Shown: positions 1 through 8,791, counted from the first letter of the stretch. The stretch is DNA of 42,056 bases from Rhodanobacter denitrificans (GCA_017848855.1 JAFIHF010000040.1:1-42056), one strand, 5' to 3'. A program made the numbers and translations. The notes: generated by a model from the sequence alone, not told the origin.

Positions 1-366
1 GTAGCGTGGGCCGAGGAAGATGTGCGTCTCGCCGAACGCGATGTGGCCGCCGGTGAGCTGGGCGGTCTGCACCACGATGAACAGCGAGTCGCCATAGGCC
101 TCGATCTTGGTGCGCTGGTGCGCGCTGCGCGCGTCCTCGATGGCGAGATCGTGCAGGTCGAACTCCTCCTGCAGCTTCGCCAGCAGGGCTTCGTCCGGCT
201 CGTGCAGGCCCACCCACACGAAGGTGTCCGGCTCCTTCAGCACCTCGCTGATCGCGTCGAGGCCCACGTCGCCGATGCGCCGGCCGTCGTTGCGGTAGGC
301 GACGCAGTTGACCACCATCGCAGAGGAATCGGCGTCGTTCGGTGCAGCGGGTTTGGGCGCGTTCAT
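1..366 (-). CDS. corA: CorA-family magnesium/cobalt transporter, N-terminal part (cut by window edge)
   Basis: Reading leftward from an ATG at 366 gives 122 codons without a stop up to base 1, so only the N-terminal cytoplasmic part is present. The translation contains the CorA-type segments [25 protein letters not shown] and [16 protein letters not shown], which in this family form the alpha/beta cytoplasmic domain that senses Mg2+. The membrane helices and the GMN selectivity motif would lie beyond the window, so transport itself cannot be verified. The gene is divergent from ruvB, separated by about 180 bp that carries a REP-like palindrome. Family assignment is from recognised motifs. The symbol is less certain because CorA paralogues and ZntB share this N-terminal domain. 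Confidence 0.8.
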   Translation of the reverse strand, partial: MNAPKPAAPNDADSSAMVVNCVAYRNDGRRIGDVGLDAISEVLKEPDTFVWVGLHEPDEALLAKLQEEFDLHDLAIEDARSAHQRTKIEAYGDSLFIVVQTAQLTGGHIAFGETHIFLGPRY

Positions 367-415
367 GCGCGCATGATGCCGTGCAGGCCGTGGGGCGGCA
401 ACGAAGATGCCTGTC

Positions 416-513
416 GTAGGAGCGCACCCCCGGATCAAGTCCGGGGCAGGCTCTGTGCGCAAGGCTTTTGCTCCGGATCAGCGCCAGAGCATTCGCGCAC
501 AGGGTGCGCCTAC
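416..513. repeat. REP-like inverted repeat with a nested hairpin
   Basis: The element opens with GTAGGAGCGCACCC at 416-429 and closes with its inverted counterpart GGGTGCGCCTAC near 502-513, with GCGCACAG extending the right arm. Inside lies a second perfect hairpin: CCCCGGA (428-434), loop TCAAG, TCCGGGG (440-446). Arms beginning with GTAG are typical of REP sequences mobilised by RAYT transposases. It occupies most of the corA-ruvB intergenic region. A closely related pair of arms is at 22849-22997. Confidence 0.75.
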
Positions 514-543
514 ATGCGCGGGCGAGCCTGCCATAATGGCGCC

Positions 544-1585
<1,042 letters not shown>

Positions 1586-1593
<8 letters not shown>

Positions 1594-1996
1594 GCGCGCG
1601 CCGTTCCGCTGGCCGGTGCGGGTGTACTGGGAAGACACCGACGCCGGCGGCGTGGTCTACCACGCCAGCTACCTGCGCTTCCTGGAGCGCGCGCGCACCG
1701 AGTGGCTGCGCGCGCTGGGCATCGGCCAGATGGCGTTCAAGGAGGACACCGGGCTGGCCTTCCTGGTGCGCGAGATGCGCCTGGATTTCCTGCGCGCCGC
1801 CCTGCTGGACGATGAACTGTCGGTAACCGTGGCCGTCAAGGAACGGCGTGCAGCCAGTATCCTGTTCGGCCAGACGATCGAGCGTGCCGACGGGGCCTGC
1901 CTGGTCCGCGCCGACGTGCGCGTGGCCTGCGTGGATACCCGGCGCATGCGTGCCGTGGCGATACCCGCGGATCTGATCCTCGAACCAGCCCCCTGA
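1586..1996 (+). CDS. ybgC: Tol-Pal-associated acyl-CoA thioesterase YbgC
   Basis: A 136-residue hotdog-fold thioesterase. The segment [20 protein letters not shown] (about residues 13-32) carries the catalytic Asp motif of the 4-hydroxybenzoyl-CoA thioesterase/YbgC family. Family members hydrolyse acyl-CoA and interact with the phospholipid-synthesis machinery; the link to Tol-Pal function is mainly positional. It is the first gene of the tol cluster. The start was chosen at 1586 because GGGGGA lies about 9 bases upstream; an in-frame ATG at 1577 would have its purine run immediately adjacent. The start overlaps the last codons of ruvB, suggesting translational coupling. tolQ follows after 32 bp. 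Confidence 0.94.
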
Positions 1997-2028
1997 ACCA
2001 TCCAGCCTGCGCGGAGCACCCGAAGCCA

Positions 2029-2712
2029 ATGAACGGCGGACTCAATGTTTTCGAATTGATCGCGAATTCCAGCCTGCCCGTGAAGGGCGTGCTGCTGATC
2101 CTGGTGGTGTTCTCCTTCATGTCCTGGGTCATCATCATCCGCAAGTACGGCCAGACCAAGGCGGCGCTGGAAAACGCCGAGAGCTTCGAGGAGCGCTTCT
2201 GGTCCGGCGGCGACCTCGCCCAGCTGTTCCGCGAGGTGAGCCACCGCGGCGCCAGCGACGGCATGGAGAACATCTTCGAGTCGGGCTTCCGCGAGTTCGC
2301 GCGCCAGCGCCAGCGCAAGACGCACGACCCGCGCAGCGTGATCGAGGGCTCCGAGCGCGCGATGCAGGTGGCCGGCACGCGCGAACTCGGCGCGCTGGAG
2401 CGCAACCTGGAATTCCTCGCCAACGTCGGCTCGATCAGCCCCTACGTGGGCCTGTTCGGCACGGTGTGGGGCATCATGGGCGCGTTCCAGGGCTTGGGCG
2501 ACATGAAGGACGTCACCATCGCGGTGGTCGCGCCGCACATCTCCGAGGCGCTGATCGCCACCGCGATGGGCCTGTTCGCGGCGATCCCCGCGCAGTGGGC
2601 CTACAACCGCTACGCCACCAAGGTGGAGCGCATCGCCTCGCGCTATGACGTGTTCCAGGAGGAGTTCTCCTCCGTGCTGCAGCGGCAGATCCAGGCCGAC
2701 GACGCCGCCTGA
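2029..2712 (+). CDS. tolQ: Tol-Pal system inner-membrane motor subunit TolQ
   Basis: A 227-residue inner-membrane protein of the MotA/TolQ/ExbB family. With TolR it forms the proton-driven motor that energises TolA during outer-membrane invagination at division. Three hydrophobic stretches are visible: about 17-37 (VKGVLLILVVFSFMSWVIII), about 130-155 (GSISPYVGLFGTVWGIMGAF) and about 170-195 (ISEALIATAMGLFAAIPAQW). The last two contain the small-residue-rich helices that line the proton path in this family. Length matches orthologues (about 225-230). It lies 32 bp after ybgC and 13 bp before tolR. Confidence 0.97.
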   Translation: MNGGLNVFELIANSSLPVKGVLLILVVFSFMSWVIIIRKYGQTKAALENAESFEERFWSGGDLAQLFREVSHRGASDGMENIFESGFREFARQRQRKTHDPRSVIEGSERAMQVAGTRELGALERNLEFLANVGSISPYVGLFGTVWGIMGAFQGLGDMKDVTIAVVAPHISEALIATAMGLFAAIPAQWAYNRYATKVERIASRYDVFQEEFSSVLQRQIQADDAA

Positions 2713-2725
2713 TCGGAGCCACGCC

Positions 2726-3187
2726 ATGCGCAACGCGAAGCGCCACAAGCGCTACAAGCTGAAATCCGAGATCAACGTGGTGCCCTACATCGACGTGATG
2801 CTGGTGCTGCTGATCATCTTCATGGTGACCACGCCGATGCTGAACTCCAACGTCGACGTGAACCTGCCGCAGGCCGAGGCCAAGGCGCTGCAGGCGAAGA
2901 AGGACAACCTGATCGTGCAGGTGGCGAAGGACGGCGCGCTCTCGCTCATCATGGGCAGCGGCAAGGCCGAGCCGGTGGACGAGGCCGGGCTGCAGGCCAG
3001 GGTCAAGGCCTTCCGCGACGCCAACCCGCAGCTCAGCGTGCTGGTGGCCGGCGACACCGCCGGCAACTACGGCGGCGTGTACAAGGTGCTGGCCACCTTG
3101 CAGCAGGCCGGCGTGGACAAGGTCGGCCTGATGAGCATGCCCGGCGAAGGCCCGAGCCAGGGTCAGGGGTCCCATGGACGACCGTAA
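2726..3187 (+). CDS. tolR: Tol-Pal system stator-type subunit TolR
   Basis: A 153-residue ExbD/TolR protein: short cytoplasmic basic N-terminus (KRHKRYKLKSEINVVPYIDV), one membrane helix (about 24-42, VMLVLLIIFMVTTPM) and a periplasmic domain. The Asp in VPYIDVMLVLLIIFM is at the position of the conserved proton-relay residue. The start at 2726 is supported by CGGAG 8 bases upstream and by family length; the frame is open further upstream. The 3' end overlaps tolA by 14 bp. A Gly/Ser/Gln-rich tail (GEGPSQGQGSHGRP) is slightly longer than usual and may exist because of that overlap. Confidence 0.96.
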   Translation: MRNAKRHKRYKLKSEINVVPYIDVMLVLLIIFMVTTPMLNSNVDVNLPQAEAKALQAKKDNLIVQVAKDGALSLIMGSGKAEPVDEAGLQARVKAFRDANPQLSVLVAGDTAGNYGGVYKVLATLQQAGVDKVGLMSMPGEGPSQGQGSHGRP

Positions 3188-4109
3188 GGCGACCCCGCGG
3201 GCAGTGGTGCTGTCCGCCCTGCTGCATCTGGGCATCGTCGCGTTCCTGTTCCTCGCGGTGCTGCCCTGTTCCAGCTACGAGAACTTCTTCAACGCGCTGC
3301 ACCTGCCGGCGTGGCTGAACCCGATCACCTGCTCGCGCCCGCTGGAGCTGAAGGGGCCGGTGATCGAGGCCACCCTGATCGGCCCCACCGGCAGCCCGCC
3401 GCCGAAGGCGGTGAAGGCCAAGCCGATCCCGGATACCGTGCCGCCCCCGCCGGCGGTGCCGCCCCCGCCGCCGCCGGAGGTGAAGCCGAAGGTCGCGCCG
3501 TTGCCGCCGCCGCCCAAGCAGCCCGACCTCAAGGACCAGGAGCGCGTGGTCGAGCAGGGCCTGCAGCAGGCCGAGGAAAAGAAGGTGCAGGAAGAGAAGC
3601 AGCGCCAGCGCCAGGCCGAGCTGGATGCGCAGGCTGCGAAGAAGAAGGAAGAGCTGAAGAAGATCGACGAGCTGTTCGCGAAGATGGACGCCGCCTCGGC
3701 GCAGACCAAGAAGGCCGACAGCAAGGCCAGGCAGGCCAAGCAGCAGCTGGCCGACCTGAAGAACGCCCAGGAGAACGGCCAGGCCGACCTGCCCAACGCC
3801 GCGCAGCGGCAGACCGGCAACAACGCGCAGAACAGCAACCTCGCCGACGAGTATGCGGCGGCCATTCAGAATGCGGTCACGCCGAATTGGTTAAGGCCGG
3901 ATAACATGCCGAAAGTTGCGTGCAAGGTTCACATCGTGCAGCTTCCGGGCGGCGACGTGATGAGCGCCACCGTCGATCCCAGCTGCCCCTACGACGAGGT
4001 CGGCCGGCGTTCGGTGGAGAATGCGATCCTGCGCACCAAGACCTTGCCGTACAAGGGTTTCGAGAGCGTGTTCCAGCGCAACCTGACCTTCACCTTCATG
4101 CCGCAATGA
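3174..4109 (+). CDS. tolA: Tol-Pal system envelope-spanning protein TolA
   Basis: A 311-residue protein linking the TolQR motor to TolB/Pal at the outer membrane. Layout: cytoplasmic start, one membrane helix (about 13-33, LSALLHLGIVAFLFLAVLP), a proline-rich linker (about 78-115, with PPPPAVPPPPPPEVKPK), a long Glu/Lys/Gln/Ala coiled coil (about 118-210) and a globular C-terminal domain (about 220-311, ending LTFTFMPQ). Two Cys (CSS..., ITCSR) sit just outside the membrane helix. The start at 3174 follows AGGGGT and overlaps tolR. The stop shares bases with the tolB start (ATGA overlap), so the genes are likely coupled in translation. Confidence 0.95.
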   Translation: MDDRKATPRAVVLSALLHLGIVAFLFLAVLPCSSYENFFNALHLPAWLNPITCSRPLELKGPVIEATLIGPTGSPPPKAVKAKPIPDTVPPPPAVPPPPPPEVKPKVAPLPPPPKQPDLKDQERVVEQGLQQAEEKKVQEEKQRQRQAELDAQAAKKKEELKKIDELFAKMDAASAQTKKADSKARQAKQQLADLKNAQENGQADLPNAAQRQTGNNAQNSNLADEYAAAIQNAVTPNWLRPDNMPKVACKVHIVQLPGGDVMSATVDPSCPYDEVGRRSVENAILRTKTLPYKGFESVFQRNLTFTFMPQ

Positions 4110-5443
4110 TGAGCCTGATGCGCAAACCGAATCCGCTGTACGCCCTCGTCCTGTTGCTGGTCATGGCGCTGTTCGCCGGTCCGGCGGCGGCCGCCCAGCA
4201 GTCCGGCCTCGACATCCAGATCGTCGGCGGCGTGAAGACCGCCACGCCGATCGCGGTGGTGCCGTTCGCCCAGCCCGGCGTGGCGCCGCTGCCCACCGAC
4301 GTGGCCGACGTGATCCGCAACGATCTCAACCGCAGCGGCAAGTTCCGCTCGCTGGCCAAGAGCGACATCGTGGAGTTCCCGGCCAAGGGCGCGGACATCA
4401 AGTTCGCCACCTGGCGCCTGCTCAAGCAGGACTTCATCACGGTGGGCAGCATCAGCGACGCCGGCGGCGGCATGCTGAGGGTCAACTACGAGCTGTGGGA
4501 CGTGAACAAGCAGCAGAACCTGCTGGCCGCGTACTACACCGCCCCGGCCGGCGACCTGCGCGGCGTGGCGCACCAGATCGCCGACGCGATCTACCAGAAG
4601 ATCACCGGCGTGCGCGGCGCGTTCTGGACCCGCATTGCCTACATCACCCAGGTCGGCCTGGGCAACAACACCATGTACTCGCTGGTGGTGGCCGATTCGG
4701 ACGGCTACAACCCGCAGGTGGTGGCCCGTTCGCACGAGTCGCTGATGTCGCCGGCGTGGTCGCCGGACGGCAAGAAGATCGCCTACGTCTCCTTCGAGAG
4801 CGGCAACTCGCAGATCTACGTGCAGGACCTCACCACCGGCGCCCGCCAGCTGGTGGAGTCGCACGCCAAGGGCATCAACGGCGCGCCGGCGTGGTCGCCG
4901 GACGGCCGCAAGCTGGCGGTGGCGCTGTCCTACGTGGGCAACCTCGAGCTGTTCGTGCTCGACCTAGCCACCCATCAGGAAACCCGGCTGACCCACAACC
5001 TGGCGATCGACACCGAGCCGGTGTGGGCGCCGGACGGCCAGTCCATCTATTTCACCTCCGACCGCGCCGGCCGGCCGCAGATCTACCAGATCCCGGCCAG
5101 CGGCGGCACCGGCCAGCGGGTCAGCTTCCAGGGCACGTACAACTCCAACTGCAGCATCAGCTACGACGGCAAGGAACTTGCCATGGTGCAGGGCAACGGG
5201 AACGTGTATCGTATTGCGGTGATGGATCTCGGCTTGGGTGGACAGGTGCATTTCCTCTCGCCGGGGCCGCTGGATTTCGGTCCCAGCTGGGCGCCGAACG
5301 CCAGCATGCTGTTGTACGGTGCCACCGAAGGTCCGCGCGGCGTGCTGTATGCCACCTCGGCCGACGGCATGGTGCGCCAGCGTCTTGCGCTCGCCAATGG
5401 CAGCGTGAGTGATCCCGCATGGGGGCCGTATCGACAGCAATGA
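4106..5443 (+). CDS. tolB: Tol-Pal system periplasmic beta-propeller TolB
   Basis: A 445-residue periplasmic protein that binds Pal and is released by TolA. A signal peptide is evident (basic start, LVLLLVMALFAGPAAAAQQ, likely cleavage after AAA). An N-terminal alpha/beta domain (about 30-165) is followed by propeller repeats with the TolB signature: AWSPDGKKIAYVS, AWSPDGRKLAVAL, VWAPDGQSIYFTS, then SWAPNASMLLYG. The start was placed at the ATG at 4106, which overlaps the tolA stop as ATGA. A second in-frame ATG directly follows, and one at 4118 (MRKPN) is also possible. The open frame further upstream is spurious. Confidence 0.96.
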   Translation: MMSLMRKPNPLYALVLLLVMALFAGPAAAAQQSGLDIQIVGGVKTATPIAVVPFAQPGVAPLPTDVADVIRNDLNRSGKFRSLAKSDIVEFPAKGADIKFATWRLLKQDFITVGSISDAGGGMLRVNYELWDVNKQQNLLAAYYTAPAGDLRGVAHQIADAIYQKITGVRGAFWTRIAYITQVGLGNNTMYSLVVADSDGYNPQVVARSHESLMSPAWSPDGKKIAYVSFESGNSQIYVQDLTTGARQLVESHAKGINGAPAWSPDGRKLAVALSYVGNLELFVLDLATHQETRLTHNLAIDTEPVWAPDGQSIYFTSDRAGRPQIYQIPASGGTGQRVSFQGTYNSNCSISYDGKELAMVQGNGNVYRIAVMDLGLGGQVHFLSPGPLDFGPSWAPNASMLLYGATEGPRGVLYATSADGMVRQRLALANGSVSDPAWGPYRQQ

Positions 5444-5448
5444 ATTTT

Positions 5449-5476
5449 CGACCGCCGCATTCGCGTGCGGCGGTCG
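5449..5476 (+). terminator. Strong hairpin after tolB, no T-tract
   Basis: An 11-bp perfect stem, CGACCGCCGCA (5449-5459) and TGCGGCGGTCG (5466-5476), with loop TTCGCG, starts 5 bases after the tolB stop. It is not followed by a run of T, so it is not a canonical intrinsic terminator. It may attenuate transcription or protect the upstream mRNA end, separating the tol genes from pal. Confidence 0.5.
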
Positions 5477-5576
5477 GTACCGGGGACGGCCCGCGAGGGT
5501 CGCGCCCGACGTGTTTTGCCGGCCGCAACGCCTTCGCGCGCCAGGGTCAGCCATTGAAGGCGCGCATCACACGCCG

Positions 5577-5602
5577 TTGATCTTGCAAGTCCAGAATAAA
5601 TA
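5577..5602 (+). promoter_or_regulatory. Possible promoter of pal
   Basis: The only AT-rich patch in the 241-bp tolB-pal gap contains TTGATC (5577-5582) and TAAATA (5597-5602). The 14-base spacing is shorter than the ideal 17, so this is a weak prediction. A separate pal promoter would make sense, because Pal is needed in large excess over the other Tol proteins and the tolB hairpin lies upstream. Confidence 0.25.
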
Positions 5603-5684
5603 ACAGCCGGCCCACCGGCGATTTCGTCCCGTAACCAGTCCGTCACTGTATGCCGGAACTCAACACGTTTGAAGGAACGTCACC

Positions 5685-6194
5685 ATGAATAAGACCGTTC
5701 GCGTCGCCCTGGTCGCCCTGCTTTGCGTTGGCGCGGCCGCCTGTTCCAAGAAGCAGGAAGTCAAGCCGCAGGCTCCGGCCAGCGAGCCCGTCGCCCAGAC
5801 CCAGCCGGCCGAGACCAGCGGCAAATACACGCCCGCCGACCTCAACACCGATGCCTGCCTGCGTCAGCGCGTCGTGTACTTCGACTTCGACAAGTCCGAG
5901 ATCAAGCCGGAGTTCCAGCAGATCATGGCTTGCCACGCCAAGTACCTGCAGGACCGCCCGATGGCGCAGATGCGCCTGGAAGGCAACACCGACGAGCGCG
6001 GCTCCAAGGAATACAACCTGGGCCTGGGCGAGCGTCGTGCGAACGCCGTATCCAGCGCGCTGCAGGCCAACGGCGGTTCCGCCAGCCAGATCAGCGTGAT
6101 CTCCTACGGCAAGGAAAAGCCGGTGTGCCGCGAGCACAACGAGGATTGCTGGAGCAAGAACCGTCGCGTCGAGATCGTCTACACGGCCGAGTAA
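5685..6194 (+). CDS. pal: Peptidoglycan-associated lipoprotein Pal
   Basis: A 169-residue outer-membrane lipoprotein. The signal peptide MNKTVRVALVALLCVGAAAC ends in a lipobox-like GAAAC, with Cys20 as the lipidation site, followed by a Lys/Pro/Ala linker. The OmpA-like peptidoglycan-binding domain (about 60-168) shows VYFDFDKSEIKPEF, LEGNTDERGSKEYNLGLGER with the conserved Asp and Arg that contact diaminopimelate, and a closing NRRVEIVY. A good Shine-Dalgarno (GAAGGA, 5671-5676) supports the start. Two extra Cys pairs within the domain (ACLRQR, MACHAK, VCREH, EDCW) could form disulfides. cpoB follows after 3 bases. Confidence 0.97.
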   Translation: MNKTVRVALVALLCVGAAACSKKQEVKPQAPASEPVAQTQPAETSGKYTPADLNTDACLRQRVVYFDFDKSEIKPEFQQIMACHAKYLQDRPMAQMRLEGNTDERGSKEYNLGLGERRANAVSSALQANGGSASQISVISYGKEKPVCREHNEDCWSKNRRVEIVYTAE

Positions 6195-6197
6195 GCG

Positions 6198-7064
6198 ATG
6201 ACACCTCTGGCCAGCAAACTTGCAGCTAGGATCGGCATGGCGGGCGCATTCGCGTCCGCCATGCTTTTCGTGCTGCCGGTATTCGCGCAGGACTCGCGCC
6301 TGAGCCTCGCCGACCGCGTCTCCCTGCTGGAGCAGCGGGCGCAGAACAAGGACCAGAGCAGCGCCGAGCTGGTCAACCAGATGCAGCAGGTGCAGTCGCA
6401 ACTGCGCGACATGCAGGGCCAGATCGAGGAACTGCAGCACCAGCTGCAGCAGCTCCAGGACAAGAGCAAGGACCAATACATCGACCTCGACTCCCGCCTG
6501 GGACGCCTCGAGGCCGCCAGCAAGGGCGCGGCGCCGGCTTCCGGCAGCAGCGCGCCTGCCGCCGCGGGAGCCGCCGCCACCGGCGCGGCCGCCGCTGCGG
6601 GCAATGCGGGCAACAACAATCCGGCGCCCGCCGCCAAAGCGCCGCCCGCCAAGGGCGGCAAGCCGCTCTCGGCCGCCGACAACGCCGCGGCGCAGGCCGC
6701 CTACGACGCCGCGTTCAAGACCCTGCGCGGCGGCGACTACGTCGGCGCCTCGCGCGAGTTCCGCAAGTTCATCGAGCAGTACCCGGACCATCCGCTCGCC
6801 TCGAACGCGTTCTACTGGCTGGGCGAGTCGTACTACGTCACCACCAACTACCAGGTGGCGCTGGAAGCGTTCCAGCACCTGCTGAGCCAGTTCCCGCAGA
6901 GTGAGAAGGCGCCCGACGCGCTGCTCAAGGTCGGCTACTGCCAGTACGAGCTGAAGCAGGTGCCGGCCGCCAAGGCCACGCTCGACGCGGTGATCCACAA
7001 GTACCCCGGCTCCAAGGCCGCCAGCCTGGCGAAGGAGCGGCTGCGCCGCATCCAGGCCGGCTGA
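6198..7064 (+). CDS. cpoB: Cell division coordinator CpoB (YbgF)
   Basis: A 288-residue periplasmic protein that, in E. coli, couples peptidoglycan synthesis by PBP1B to Tol-driven outer-membrane constriction. Visible parts: a signal peptide (AGAFASAMLFVLPVFAQDS, cleavage after FAQ), a trimerising coiled coil (about 35-105, rich in Gln/Leu: QMQQVQSQLRDMQGQIEELQ), a long Ala/Gly/Pro linker (about 112-155) and three TPR-like repeats (about 165-288: AAYDAAFKTLRGGDYVGASR, NAFYWLGESYYVTTNYQVA, ALLKVGYCQYELKQVPAAKA). It sits 3 bp after pal, its conserved position. The linker is longer than in E. coli. Confidence 0.94.
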   Translation: MTPLASKLAARIGMAGAFASAMLFVLPVFAQDSRLSLADRVSLLEQRAQNKDQSSAELVNQMQQVQSQLRDMQGQIEELQHQLQQLQDKSKDQYIDLDSRLGRLEAASKGAAPASGSSAPAAAGAAATGAAAAAGNAGNNNPAPAAKAPPAKGGKPLSAADNAAAQAAYDAAFKTLRGGDYVGASREFRKFIEQYPDHPLASNAFYWLGESYYVTTNYQVALEAFQHLLSQFPQSEKAPDALLKVGYCQYELKQVPAAKATLDAVIHKYPGSKAASLAKERLRRIQAG

Positions 7065-7077
7065 GCGAGGCGTGGCC

Positions 7078-7767
7078 GTGAGCGATGCCAGCACCCGCGC
7101 GGCTCCCGCCGCGCCCGCGGCCGCCGCCGAACGGCTGCGCATCACCGAGATCTTCCATTCGATCCAGGGCGAGGCCGACGCGATCGGCTGGCGCACCGTG
7201 TTCGTGCGCCTCACCGGCTGCCCGCTGCGCTGCGTGTGGTGCGACACCACCTATTCGTTCCACGGCGGCGAGTGGCGCAGCCTCGACGAGATCCTCGCCG
7301 AGGTCGCGCGCCACGGCGCGCGCCACGTCTGCGTCACCGGCGGCGAGCCGCTGGCGCAGAAGCGCTGCCTGACCCTGCTGCAACGCCTGTGCGACGCCGG
7401 CTACGAGGTCTCGCTGGAAACCTCCGGCGCGCTGGACGTGGCCGCGGTCGATCCGCGCGTGCGCAAGGTGATGGACCTGAAGGCGCCGGACTCCGGCGAA
7501 AGCGCGCGCAACCTGTGGTCCAACCTCGACCACCTGCTGCCGCACGACCAGGTGAAGATCGTGATCGCCAGCCGCGCCGACTACGAATGGGCGCGCGCCG
7601 TGGTGGCCGAGCACGCCATCGACCGGCGCTGCATGGTGCTGTTCTCGCCGGTGTGGGGCAAGGTCGCGCCGCGCGAACTGGCCGAGTGGATCATCGCCGA
7701 CCAGCTGCCCGTGCGCTTCCAGCTGCAGCTGCACAAGCTGCTGTGGAACGACGCGCCGGGAAGATAA
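7078..7767 (+). CDS. queE: 7-carboxy-7-deazaguanine synthase QueE
   Basis: A 229-residue radical-SAM enzyme that contracts 6-carboxytetrahydropterin to 7-carboxy-7-deazaguanine in the queuosine (preQ0) pathway. The [4Fe-4S]/SAM motif is CPLRCVWC (C48, C52, C55). Nearby are the substrate segment SIQGEADAIGWRTVFVRLTG and the SAM-binding GGEP motif in VTGGEPLAQK. A GTG start at 7078 is preferred because GAGG lies 7 bases upstream; an in-frame GTG at 7072 is one base from that GAGG. The Ala/Pro-rich first 18 residues are an unconserved extension. It follows cpoB by 13 bp, so it may be read through from the tol-pal transcript. queC follows after a repeat. Confidence 0.94.
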   Translation: MSDASTRAAPAAPAAAAERLRITEIFHSIQGEADAIGWRTVFVRLTGCPLRCVWCDTTYSFHGGEWRSLDEILAEVARHGARHVCVTGGEPLAQKRCLTLLQRLCDAGYEVSLETSGALDVAAVDPRVRKVMDLKAPDSGESARNLWSNLDHLLPHDQVKIVIASRADYEWARAVVAEHAIDRRCMVLFSPVWGKVAPRELAEWIIADQLPVRFQLQLHKLLWNDAPGR

Positions 7768-7770
7768 GGC

Positions 7771-7850
7771 GAGGAGTGAGTGGAGAGAAGTGAGAAGTGA
7801 GTAGACGTCGCCGCTTTTCTCTCGCTCCTCACTCCTCTTCACGCACTCCT
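7771..7850. repeat. GA/CT-armed imperfect inverted repeat
   Basis: A purine arm rich in AGTGAG units (7771-7804) is followed by a pyrimidine arm (7821-7850) that is its near reverse complement: about 30 aligned bases with 5 mismatches. The arms could fold into a long hairpin between queE and queC. The same arms recur at 22877-22969 inside a REP pair, so this is a dispersed repeat family rather than a queE/queC regulatory element. Confidence 0.75.
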
Positions 7851-7926
7851 GTTTCCTGCGCTGCGGCCTGTGTCGCCGCCAGCGTTTTCCGGCCGGTGAC
7901 CGGCCGCACCCCAGTGGATGCCAACC

Positions 7927-8622
7927 ATGTCTGAAACCCCACCCCGCAAGGCCGTCGTGCTCGTCTCCGGCGGCATGGATTCCGCCGTCACCGTGGCCAT
8001 CGCGCGCGAGCAGGGCTACCAGGTGCACGCGCTCAGCGTGGCCTACGGCCAGCGCCACGGCTCCGAGCTGGAGGCTTCCGAGCGCGTGGCGAAGATGCTC
8101 GGCGCGGTCGAGCACAAGACCGTGCATGTCGACCTGCGCAGCATCGGCGGCTCGGCGCTCACCGCCGACATCGCCGTGCCGCTGGACGACGGCGCGCACG
8201 ACGGCGACGGCCACATCCCGGTGACCTACGTGCCGGCGCGCAACACCATCATGCTGTCGATCGCGCTGGGCTGGGCCGAGGTGCTGGGCTCCGCCGACAT
8301 CTGGTGCGGCGTCAACGCGGTGGATTATTCCGGCTACCCCGATTGCCGGCCGGCCTTCGTCGAGGCGTTCGAGAAACTCGCCAACCTCGCCACCAAGGCC
8401 GGCGTGGAAGGCGCGGGCATCCGCGTCCACGCGCCGCTGATGGCGATGAGCAAGGCCGACATCGCGCGCGAAGGCGCGCGGCTGGGCGTGGATTTCGCGC
8501 AGACGGTGAGCTGCTACCAGGCCGATGCCGAGGGCCGCGCCTGCGGCCACTGCGACGCCTGCCGCCTGCGCGCGCAAGGCTTCCGCGAGGCGGGCCTGCC
8601 CGATCCCACGCGCTACGCCTGA
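7927..8622 (+). CDS. queC: 7-cyano-7-deazaguanine synthase QueC
   Basis: A 231-residue ATP-dependent enzyme that converts 7-carboxy-7-deazaguanine to preQ0, the precursor of queuosine in tRNA. The PP-loop SGGMDS (about 14-19) binds ATP. The C-terminal zinc site is C196 followed by CGHCDAC (C206, C209, C212). Internal conserved segments include [18 protein letters not shown] and [18 protein letters not shown]. The ATG at 7927 (MSETPP) is preferred, with GTGGA about 9 bases upstream; an in-frame ATG at 7918 lacks a clear ribosome site. It is 150 bp from queE, separated by the GA/CT repeat, so read-through from queE is possible but not assured. Confidence 0.95.
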   Translation: MSETPPRKAVVLVSGGMDSAVTVAIAREQGYQVHALSVAYGQRHGSELEASERVAKMLGAVEHKTVHVDLRSIGGSALTADIAVPLDDGAHDGDGHIPVTYVPARNTIMLSIALGWAEVLGSADIWCGVNAVDYSGYPDCRPAFVEAFEKLANLATKAGVEGAGIRVHAPLMAMSKADIAREGARLGVDFAQTVSCYQADAEGRACGHCDACRLRAQGFREAGLPDPTRYA

Positions 8623-8633
8623 ACCGCGTTTGC

Positions 8634-8662
8634 TTGTGCCGGCCCCGGCCAGCCCATAAAAT
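8634..8662 (+). promoter_or_regulatory. Sigma70-type promoter of tRNA-Lys
   Basis: TTGTGC (8634-8639) and TAAAAT (8657-8662) are separated by exactly 17 bases in an otherwise GC-rich gap. Transcription would begin about 7 bases downstream, 10-15 bases before the tRNA 5' end. Confidence 0.55.
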
Positions 8663-8682
8663 CGCACGCTTGTCCTGAGCGC

Positions 8683-8758
8683 GGGCCGTTAGCTCAGTCG
8701 GTAGAGCAGTAGACTTTTAATCTATTGGTCGACGGTTCGAATCCGTCACGGCCCACCA
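8683..8758 (+). tRNA. tRNA-Lys (anticodon TTT)
   Basis: A 76-base tRNA with the 3' CCA encoded. The acceptor stem GGGCCGT pairs with ACGGCCC. The D-loop has AGCTCAGTCGGTAGAGC, the anticodon loop is CTTTTAA (anticodon TTT) and the T-loop is GGTTCGAATCC. It closely resembles enterobacterial tRNA-Lys except for compensated changes in the acceptor and anticodon stems. It is flanked by its own promoter and terminator, so it is a monocistronic tRNA unit. Confidence 0.97.
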
Positions 8759-8766
8759 GGATTCCA

Positions 8767-8791
8767 GGAGCGCCCGCGGGCGCTCCTTTTT
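8767..8791 (+). terminator. Intrinsic terminator of tRNA-Lys
   Basis: A perfect palindrome, GGAGCGCCCG (8767-8776) with CGGGCGCTCC (8777-8786), is followed directly by TTTTT (8787-8791) and GTTT. It starts 8 bases after the tRNA CCA end. There is no T-run on the opposite strand, so it acts only on rightward transcripts. Confidence 0.92.

Noticed and set aside
7768-7926. preQ1-type riboswitch upstream of queC
   Set aside because: The gap contains a dispersed GA/CT inverted repeat found elsewhere in non-queuosine contexts. No preQ1 aptamer pattern (small H-type pseudoknot with an A-rich tail) is seen.
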